Assembly: GCA_019421385.1 (NCBI GenBank)
Contig: JAHZFK010000056.1
Span: 1 to 14,033 of the forward strand
Length of the DNA stretch: 14,033 nucleotides
Origin: Clostridiales bacterium
Lineage (GTDB): Bacteria; Bacillota; Clostridia; Oscillospirales; Butyricicoccaceae
Direction of reading: 5' to 3'
Every line of letters begins with the position of its first letter. The first letter of the stretch is position 1. This document shows, piece after piece, positions 1-5,322 of the stretch. A program made the position numbers and the translations under genes. The notes under the pieces are model-generated. The model ran no database searches, was not told where the DNA came from, and saw nothing but the letters and a program-made list of their open reading frames with translations.

Positions 1-59
1 GAGTCGAACCCACCTATGCAGCTTGGGAAGCTGCCGTTCTACCGATGAACTACACCCGC
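1..59 (-). tRNA. tRNA-Gly (anticodon CCC), 3' part cut by window edge
   Basis: Read on the minus strand, the sequence starts GCGGGTG (acceptor strand). It continues with a D-arm GTTC/GAAC, an anticodon arm GCAGC-TTCCCAA-GCTGC with CCC at positions 34-36, a short variable region, and the first half of a T-arm with TTCGACT. The 3' acceptor strand and discriminator lie outside the window. The anticodon CCC reads the glycine codon GGG. The mature 5' end is set at 59 because the acceptor strand begins there and a promoter lies just upstream. Confidence 0.93.
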
Positions 60-72
60 AAATAGTAGTTCT

Positions 73-101
73 ATTATACTGAACTCGCAGCGCGTTGTCA
101 A
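73..101 (-). promoter_or_regulatory. Consensus sigma-A promoter of the tRNA-Gly gene
   Basis: On the minus strand, TTGACA (96-101) and TATAAT (73-78) are separated by exactly 17 bp, a perfect match to the sigma-A consensus. Transcription would start near 66, giving a leader of about 7 nt before the tRNA. This fits a stable-RNA promoter. Confidence 0.88.
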
Positions 102-111
102 GGATAAGTGA

Positions 112-143
112 ATGTAAACCAAATTATAAAAATAAGTTGACAA
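112..143. promoter_or_regulatory. Candidate BirA (biotin repressor) operator
   Basis: Half-sites ATGTAAACC (112-120) and AGTTGACAA (135-143) form an imperfect inverted repeat separated by 14 bp. They resemble the known BirA operator arms TTGTAAACC and GGTTTACAA. The right arm covers the -35 box of the bioY promoter, so bound biotin-loaded BirA would block RNA polymerase. Gene context (bioY directly downstream) and arm sequence agree. The spacing is within the range known for Firmicutes but was not tested here. Confidence 0.65.
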
Positions 144-165
144 AGAAAATGGGGCATGGTATACT
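137..165 (+). promoter_or_regulatory. sigma-A promoter of bioY
   Basis: TTGACA (137-142), a 17-bp spacer, then TATACT (160-165), with a TGG just before the -10 (extended -10). It lies 31 bp upstream of the bioY start codon and overlaps the candidate BirA operator. Confidence 0.85.
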
Positions 166-195
166 CATACCGAAAAACGGAAAAGGAGTATTCCC

Positions 196-768
196 ATGGA
201 GCAGAATCAAAGAACCAACACCCGTATGCTGGTACTCAGCGCCTTATTTACTGCATTGGTGGCGGTCGGCGCGTTTATTCGCATCCCGATCCCGCTATGG
301 CCGTTTACATTACAAACCTTGTTCACCACTATGGCAGGCTTGCTGCTGGGACCGCGCTATGGCACGCTCGCCTGCACGGCTTACATGGTTTTGGGACTGG
401 CTGGCTTGCCGATCTTCACAGGCGGCGGCGGACCGCAGTATATCTTCCAGCCCACCTTTGGTTGCATCATTGGTTTTGCTTTGGGCGCTTTTGTGGCTGG
501 GCTGATCGTGCAGCGCGCACCCAAAAGGGGCTTTGCCACCTATGTTGTCGCGGCCTTGGTCAATATCGTGGTGGTCTATGTGATCGGCATGGTGTGGTTC
601 TGGGGCATCAAAGCGTTTTATCTGAACGATCCGATCGGCATGTGGACGCTGTTTGTCACTTGCTTTGTGCCGACGATTGGCGTGGATATCATAAAGGCGT
701 TGGCAGCGGCTGCGTTAGCGGCACGGCTGGTTCCCGTGGTGGGTACTTATCGGGTGCCGGTCTCATGA
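196..768 (+). CDS. bioY: Biotin transporter BioY (ECF S-component)
   Basis: BioY is the membrane-embedded biotin-binding subunit of an energy-coupling-factor transporter. It captures external biotin and works with a shared EcfA/A'/T module that is not encoded in this window. The 190 residues show about six hydrophobic segments. Family signatures include the N-terminal region with LWPFTLQTLF (residues 34-43), the glycine-rich TGGGGPQY (75-82) followed by PTFGCIIGF (86-94), and the C-terminal DIIKA (164-168). The length is typical for BioY. ATG 196 was chosen because AAAGGAG sits about 7 bp upstream and the family N-terminus aligns there. It is a single-gene unit with its own promoter and terminator, probably repressed by BirA when biotin is plentiful. 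An isolated bioY suggests a solitary or group II arrangement that borrows the global ECF module. Confidence 0.95.
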   Translation: MEQNQRTNTRMLVLSALFTALVAVGAFIRIPIPLWPFTLQTLFTTMAGLLLGPRYGTLACTAYMVLGLAGLPIFTGGGGPQYIFQPTFGCIIGFALGAFVAGLIVQRAPKRGFATYVVAALVNIVVVYVIGMVWFWGIKAFYLNDPIGMWTLFVTCFVPTIGVDIIKALAAAALAARLVPVVGTYRVPVS

Positions 769-809
769 GATAAAAAGAATTTCCATAAATAGCATATTTC
801 CCTAAGCGT

Positions 810-855
810 AAAGCGCCGCCCTCATCGGTTGTAACCCGATGGGGGCGGCGCTTTT
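810..855. terminator. Bidirectional terminator between bioY and fprA
   Basis: The 12-bp arms AAAGCGCCGCCC (810-821) and GGGCGGCGCTTT (843-854) enclose a further CATCGG/CCGATG stem with a 7-nt loop. A TTTT run follows on the plus strand and a shorter TTT on the minus strand. It sits between convergent genes. Confidence 0.85.
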
Positions 856-902
856 ATGGGGGATATGTGAAGAGTGTTATGTGTATCGAATAGTGGACTG
901 GC

Positions 903-2117
903 TTACTGATTGACCGATTCGACGATCACATCCGCCAGCGCGTCCAGTTCGCCGGCCTTATCCGGCAGCAGTGCGGAAGCCATAGAGAGACGCTCGTTGA
1001 GCACGGTCATATTCTTCAGCTCTTCATCAATGAACTTCTGCATCAGGTCGCCCGACTTGACTGCCCAAGATCCGTTCTCGATGATAGCAAAGGTGCGGTT
1101 TTGCACATTGAGCGCCTTCATATCCATCAGATAATTGTGCATGACCGGATAGATGCCCAGATTATAGGTCACCGATGCCAGCACGACATGGCTCAGGCGG
1201 AAGGTTTCGGAAATCAGGTAGGAAACATGAGTGTTGGAAACATCGTACAGGCGGATATTGGTGACGCCCTTTTCGCACAGACGGCTTGCCAATGCCTGTG
1301 CCGCAGCTTCCGTGTTGCCGTACATCGAGGCGTAAACGATCATAACGCCTTTTTCCTCCGGCTCGTAGCGGCTCCAGTGGTCATACTTGTCGATGAAATA
1401 TCCCAGATTTTCGCGCCAGACCGGACCGTGCAGCGGGCAGATGAACTTGATCTGATCCAGAATACCCGCTGCCTTTTTGAGCAGCAGCTGAACGTGGGGG
1501 CCGTACTTGCCAACGATGTTGGTCAGATAACGGCGGGCATCGTCGATCCAGTCACGGTCGAAGTTGACTTCGTCTGCGAACAGTTTGCCGTCCAGCGCGC
1601 CGAACGAGCCAAACGCATCGGCTGAGAACAGCACGCCGTTGGTGGTGTCAAAGGTCACCATGGCCTCGGGCCAATGCACCATGGGCGCGGCGACAAAGGT
1701 CACAACATGCTTGCCGAAGCTCTGGGTATAGCCTTCCTTGACCTCGATCTGTTCATGACCGTCGATATCAAAGCCAAACTGGCGCATGAGCATAAACGCC
1801 TTTTCGGTGGAAATGACCTTGACCGACGGATAACGGATCAAAACCTCTTCGATGGAAGCGCCGTGGTCAGGCTCCATGTGGTTGATGACCAGATAATCCA
1901 GCGGGCGGCCGTCCAGCAGGTGCTCGATGTTTTCCAGCAGCTGGCGGCAGGCCGACCAGTCGACCGTGTCAAACAGCACGGTTTGCTCATCCAGCAGCAG
2001 ATACGCGTTGTAGGACACGCCGCGCGGGATGGGATGGATATTTTCAAACAAAGCAAGACGATGGTCGTTTGCGCCGACCCAATAAAGATCGTCCGTTACA
2101 TTGCGTACGCAGTACAT
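903..2117 (-). CDS. fprA: Flavodiiron protein (A-type flavoprotein, O2/NO reductase)
   Basis: Flavodiiron proteins are cytoplasmic enzymes that reduce O2 to water and/or NO to N2O. They usually take electrons from rubredoxin. The 404 residues show the two expected parts. The first is an N-terminal metallo-beta-lactamase-like domain (about 1-250) with the diiron ligands H80-x-E82-x-D84 and H85, H148, D167 and H230. The second is a C-terminal flavodoxin-like domain (about 256-400) with the FMN phosphate-loop motif YASMYGNTE (262-270). The length matches the plain two-domain class, and no rubredoxin or flavin-reductase domain is attached. The start is supported by AGGAGG at 2125-2130. It lies 23 bp downstream of the rubredoxin-bearing acyl-CoA dehydrogenase, clearly in the same transcript, so that protein is the obvious candidate electron donor. 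Whether O2 or NO is the main substrate cannot be read from the sequence. Confidence 0.95.
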   Translation of the reverse strand: MYCVRNVTDDLYWVGANDHRLALFENIHPIPRGVSYNAYLLLDEQTVLFDTVDWSACRQLLENIEHLLDGRPLDYLVINHMEPDHGASIEEVLIRYPSVKVISTEKAFMLMRQFGFDIDGHEQIEVKEGYTQSFGKHVVTFVAAPMVHWPEAMVTFDTTNGVLFSADAFGSFGALDGKLFADEVNFDRDWIDDARRYLTNIVGKYGPHVQLLLKKAAGILDQIKFICPLHGPVWRENLGYFIDKYDHWSRYEPEEKGVMIVYASMYGNTEAAAQALASRLCEKGVTNIRLYDVSNTHVSYLISETFRLSHVVLASVTYNLGIYPVMHNYLMDMKALNVQNRTFAIIENGSWAVKSGDLMQKFIDEELKNMTVLNERLSMASALLPDKAGELDALADVIVESVNQ

Positions 2118-2140
2118 ATATTCTCCTCCTTATTTTCCGG

Positions 2141-4051
2141 TCAGCCTTCGATGAACATTTCCTTGCCTTCGCCGCACTCTGGGCATACCCAGTCCTCGGG
2201 CAGCTTTTCAAACAGCGTGCCGGGAGCGATTTCGGCGTCCTCGTCGCCCAGTTCGGGGACATATTCATAGCCGCAGCCGCCGCAGACATAGCGCTTGCCG
2301 ATGGGTTCGGGCTTGGGTGCGGGCGGGCGCTTCATCTTGACCATGGGTGGAGCGGGCTGCTTTTCGCCGGTATCGAGCGCGGCGGTCAGCAGCGGCAGGA
2401 TCTCGTTAACGTCGCCAACAATGCCGTAGTCACAATTCTTGAAAATGGGCGCGTTGCCGTTTTTGTTGATCGCCACGATGGTCGAGGCATCCTTGATGCC
2501 CTTGAGGTGCTGGATCGCGCCCGAAATGCCGCAGGCGATATACAGGTTGCCCTTGAACTTCTGGCCGGACATGCCGACATAGCGGTCAAGCGGCACATAT
2601 TTGAGCGTTTCCGCCACCGGACGGGAGGAACCGACCGCAGCGCCGGCGGCGCGCGCCAAATCCTCGATCAGCTGCATGTTTTCCTTGCTGCCAATGCCCT
2701 GACCGGCGGAAACCACACGCTCGGCCTGTGTGATCGGGGTGTCGATCGGAATACCGACGGTGAAATCGTGGCCATCCTTTTGTAGCGCCGCAACCAGCGC
2801 CGCGACCTTCTCTTCCGCAGAACCATCCTTGAGGATGTTACGTTTGCGCACACCAGTGACCGGCGCGGGCTTCTTCGGACGGCTGGACGAGCCGCTTTCG
2901 CTCTTGGGCGGCTTGCCCAGAATATTCGCGGCGATGACGACGCGCTGAATTTCGTTCGTGCCCTCATAGATCGTGGTGATCTTAGCGTCGCGGTACATGC
3001 GCTCGACATCCATACCCTTGAGGAAGCCCGTGCCGCCGAAGATTTGCAGCGCATCATTGGTGACCTCCAGCGCAATGTCGGATGCATACATCTTCGCCAT
3101 GGCCGCCTCGGTGGCGTAAGGTTCATGCGCTTCTTTCAACTCAGCCGCGGAGTAAACCAGCATACGTGCGCAGCGCAGCTTGGTTGCCATATCCGCAAGT
3201 TTGAACGAGATCGCCTGCTGGAAGCCGATCGGCTTGCCGAACTGGACACGCTCCTTTGCGTATTCGAGCGCTGCTTCGTATGCGCCCTGTGCGATGCCGA
3301 GTGCCTGCGACGCGATACCGATGCGTCCGCCGTCCAGTGTCGCCATAGCGATTTTGAAGCCTTGTCCCTCTTTGCCGAGCAGGTTTTCCTTGGGAACCTT
3401 AACATCGTTGAAGATGAGTTCGGCAGTGGACGAGGAGCGGATGCCCATTTTGTCATAATGGTCGCCAAAAGTGAAGCCTTCCCAGCCCTTTTCAACGATG
3501 AATGCCGAAATGCCGCGCGTGCCGATATCCGGTGTGGTGACCGCAAATACAACATAGGTGTCCGCTTTGGGGGCGTTGGTGATGAAAATTTTGCCACCGT
3601 TGAGCAAGTAATAGTCGCCCTTGTCGATCGCCGTGGTTTCCGTGCCGCCTGCATCCGAGCCGGCATTGGGCTCGGTCAGGCCGAACGCGCCGATTTTTTC
3701 ACCTTTCGCCAGCGGGACGAGGTATTTTTGCTTCTGTTCCTCGGTGCCGAATGCAAAAATCGGCCAAGAGCCGAGCGAGACATGGGCGGACAGGATAACG
3801 CCGGTGCCGCCGTCCACGCGGGAAAGCTCTTCCACTGCGATCGCATAGCTCAGCACATCCAAACCGGCGCCGCCATATTCCTTGGGATAAGGCAGCCCCA
3901 TAAAGCCGAGCTCACCCATTTTCTTAACAGCTTCCGTCGGGAATTCATTTTCTTTGTCCATGAGGAAAGCCTGTGGCTTGACCTCGGCTTCCGCAAAAGC
4001 GCGGATTTCGGCGCGCAGCTTTTCGTGCACGTCGGTGGTTTGGAACAACAT
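2141..4051 (-). CDS. Acyl-CoA dehydrogenase / EtfA FAD-domain / rubredoxin fusion
   Basis: This is a three-part flavo-iron protein of 636 residues. Residues 1-380 form a complete short-chain acyl-CoA dehydrogenase of the butyryl-CoA dehydrogenase type: LTEPNAGSDA (125-134), the helical region with R268 and F271, and the catalytic base E363 in IYEGTNEIQ. A Ser/Pro/Lys linker (about 381-400) follows. Residues about 443-560 match the FAD-binding domain II of EtfA: VVSAGQGIGS (446-455), SSRP (475-478), GISGAIQH (508-515) and VAINKNGNAPIF (526-537). A Pro/Lys linker leads to a C-terminal rubredoxin (587-636) with C590-x2-C593 and C623-x2-C626 to bind one iron. The N-terminal EtfA domain and EtfB are absent, so canonical electron bifurcation is unlikely. 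I infer electron flow acyl-CoA -> FAD -> ETF FAD -> rubredoxin -> the downstream flavodiiron protein. AAGGAGG lies 8 bp before the ATG. The acyl chain length is uncertain. Confidence 0.93.
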   Translation of the reverse strand: MLFQTTDVHEKLRAEIRAFAEAEVKPQAFLMDKENEFPTEAVKKMGELGFMGLPYPKEYGGAGLDVLSYAIAVEELSRVDGGTGVILSAHVSLGSWPIFAFGTEEQKQKYLVPLAKGEKIGAFGLTEPNAGSDAGGTETTAIDKGDYYLLNGGKIFITNAPKADTYVVFAVTTPDIGTRGISAFIVEKGWEGFTFGDHYDKMGIRSSSTAELIFNDVKVPKENLLGKEGQGFKIAMATLDGGRIGIASQALGIAQGAYEAALEYAKERVQFGKPIGFQQAISFKLADMATKLRCARMLVYSAAELKEAHEPYATEAAMAKMYASDIALEVTNDALQIFGGTGFLKGMDVERMYRDAKITTIYEGTNEIQRVVIAANILGKPPKSESGSSSRPKKPAPVTGVRKRNILKDGSAEEKVAALVAALQKDGHDFTVGIPIDTPITQAERVVSAGQGIGSKENMQLIEDLARAAGAAVGSSRPVAETLKYVPLDRYVGMSGQKFKGNLYIACGISGAIQHLKGIKDASTIVAINKNGNAPIFKNCDYGIVGDVNEILPLLTAALDTGEKQPAPPMVKMKRPPAPKPEPIGKRYVCGGCGYEYVPELGDEDAEIAPGTLFEKLPEDWVCPECGEGKEMFIEG

Positions 4052-4090
4052 GAGGAAACCTCCTTCATCAATATCAATTTCAAATAATAG

Positions 4091-4120
4091 GTATTCTCTT
4101 TATCAACACCAAAAGAATAC
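4091..4120. promoter_or_regulatory. Inverted repeat over the ACAD-fprA start region
   Basis: GTATTCT (4091-4097) and AGAATAC (4114-4120) are perfect 7-bp inverted arms 16 bp apart. A partial third copy, GTATT, lies at 4128-4132. The right arm coincides with the likely -10 box and the left arm lies downstream of the expected start point. This is the geometry of a repressor operator. It does not match a regulator consensus that I can name. Confidence 0.4.
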
Positions 4121-4142
4121 TATATTGGTATTATTTTGACCA
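4114..4142 (-). promoter_or_regulatory. Candidate promoter of the ACAD-fusion/fprA operon
   Basis: On the minus strand, TGGTCA (4137-4142) and TATTCT (4114-4119) are 17 bp apart, each 4 of 6 to consensus. The region is AT-rich, and the first start codon is about 62 bp downstream of the -10 box. The match is moderate, as expected for a regulated promoter. Confidence 0.45.
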
Positions 4143-4337
4143 GATGCATTTTGAACAAAATTCATAATACAGATTTTATATAGCAATAAATGGTTGTGCA
4201 AAACAACTAAAACAATCTGACGCAATTCGACTTTGCAGTGAAAAAGTGTCTGTTTGAATGCGAGAAACAAAAGCGCATAGGGGGAGAATGCTTCCGTCAC
4301 GGCGCGGCGTACACAGCGTCGCAGTGTATGGTTCATC

Positions 4338-4366
4338 TTTTCTTTTACGGTGCACTATGGTATACT
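4338..4366 (+). promoter_or_regulatory. Candidate extended -10 promoter for the membrane/SLH operon
   Basis: TATACT (4361-4366) is preceded by TGG (extended -10). A poor -35 (TTTTCT, 4338-4343) lies 17 bp upstream. The start codon of the first gene is 40 bp downstream. The same TGG-TATACT core occurs in the bioY promoter. Confidence 0.55.
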
Positions 4367-4406
4367 GCATCATAGAACGGTATTGGCTGGATAGGGAGGG
4401 ATTTGT

Positions 4407-5315
4407 ATGCCGAAACAACCGCAAAAAAATAAAACATCTGCGGAACTGAACCTGGAAAAGCGTCACCGCACGCGCCGCCGCCTGACCATTCGCGGCGTTC
4501 TTTCGTTTTTTATTGTGCTGACCTTTGTGCGCGCAGCGTTTATGCACCGGTACGAGAATATGTTTGTCTGTGTGCTGTCGCTGGTGCTGTTCTGCGTGCC
4601 GATGCTGATTGAACGCAGCTTGGACATTGATATTCCGCCGGTGATGGAGGGCATTATCTATTGCTTCATTTTCGCTGCGGAAATTCTGGGAGAAATCAAC
4701 TCGTTTTACACCATCATTCCCGGATGGGACACCATGCTGCACACCATCAATGGATTTTTGGTTGCGGCGGTCGGCTTTTCGCTGGTCGATCTGTTCAACC
4801 GCAGCGAGCGGTTTTCTTTCAAGCTGTCGCCGCTGTTTTTGGCCATCGTGGCGTTTTGCTTTTCCATGACGGTCGGTGTTTTGTGGGAATTCTTTGAGTT
4901 TGGCGCGGATCAGATGATGGGAACCGACATGCAGAAGGATTTTATCGTGCAGAACATCAACTCGGTTTCGCTCAATCCGGATGGCCTGAACAATGTGGAG
5001 CATGTGAAGGTGGAAAGTCTGCTCGTCAACGGCGAGGATTGGATGGAATTCCCGGGCGGTTATCTGGATATCGGTCTGATTGACACGATGAAGGACTTGC
5101 AGGTCAATTTTATCGGCGCGGTCGCGTTTTCCATTATTGGGTATTTTTATGTAAAGACCCGCGGCAAGGGCAAGCTTGCTGCTTCGCTGATCCCGATTGT
5201 GCTTGACCCGCAGGAGGATGAAGCGGATGGGAAAAATTTAAAGAAAAATGCTTCGGACAGGGAACCAAATGCCGGTTCATCCCGTCCAACCGATCAGAAC
5301 GACGAAAAGGAGTAG
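4407..5315 (+). CDS. Multi-pass membrane protein, YjdF/DUF2238-like (tentative)
   Basis: This is a 302-residue integral membrane protein with a basic N-terminus and about six hydrophobic segments (roughly 29-47, 53-68, 78-97, 110-130, 140-160 and 233-250), followed by a charged, probably cytoplasmic tail (about 251-302). Conserved-looking polar residues sit next to the membrane segments: W107-D108 and H112 (WDTMLH), W160-E161 with E164 and D168 (WEFFEFGAD), and several acidic residues around 221-230. That pattern recalls the YjdF/DUF2238 family of unknown function, but this is a family resemblance by eye. GGGAGGG precedes the ATG by about 6 bp. The stop codon lies 7 bp before the SLH surface-protein start and inside that gene's RBS region, so the two are probably translationally coupled and may act together at the cell envelope. 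The biochemical role is unknown. Confidence 0.85.
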   Translation: MPKQPQKNKTSAELNLEKRHRTRRRLTIRGVLSFFIVLTFVRAAFMHRYENMFVCVLSLVLFCVPMLIERSLDIDIPPVMEGIIYCFIFAAEILGEINSFYTIIPGWDTMLHTINGFLVAAVGFSLVDLFNRSERFSFKLSPLFLAIVAFCFSMTVGVLWEFFEFGADQMMGTDMQKDFIVQNINSVSLNPDGLNNVEHVKVESLLVNGEDWMEFPGGYLDIGLIDTMKDLQVNFIGAVAFSIIGYFYVKTRGKGKLAASLIPIVLDPQEDEADGKNLKKNASDREPNAGSSRPTDQNDEKE

Positions 5316-5322
5316 TTTTCTT

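Larger units (their letters stand above)
4052..4406. other. Divergent intergenic region (355 bp)
   Basis: This AT-rich spacer lies between two divergent operons. It holds the candidate promoter and inverted repeat for the minus-strand operon at its left and the extended -10 promoter for the plus-strand operon at its right. Between them (about 4150-4335) I see no convincing gene, RNA or long repeat, only a short TACAC/GTGTA hairpin at 4310-4328. Confidence 0.6.

Noticed and set aside
95..143. TTGTCAA (95-101) and TTGACAA (137-143) as one long-range inverted repeat
   Set aside because: They are best explained as the -35 boxes of two divergent promoters. The closer TGTAAACC/GTTGACAA pair fits a BirA operator better.
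2141..4051. A frameshift or misassembly joining three genes into one
   Set aside because: The reading frame is continuous, the linkers are Pro/Lys/Ser-rich as in true fusions, and no internal ribosome-binding site with a start codon precedes the ETF or rubredoxin parts.
3044..4087. A 347-codon plus-strand frame opposite the acyl-CoA dehydrogenase
   Set aside because: It lies antisense to conserved dehydrogenase motifs and its composition is typical of a shadow frame.
4081..4180. A Rex or PerR box controlling the flavodiiron operon
   Set aside because: TTTTGA-type words are present, but no palindrome close to the Rex or PerR consensus could be found by eye.
5248..5322. An upstream start for the SLH protein
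   Set aside because: It lies within the preceding gene, lacks a ribosome-binding site and would bury the signal peptide behind 25 polar residues.
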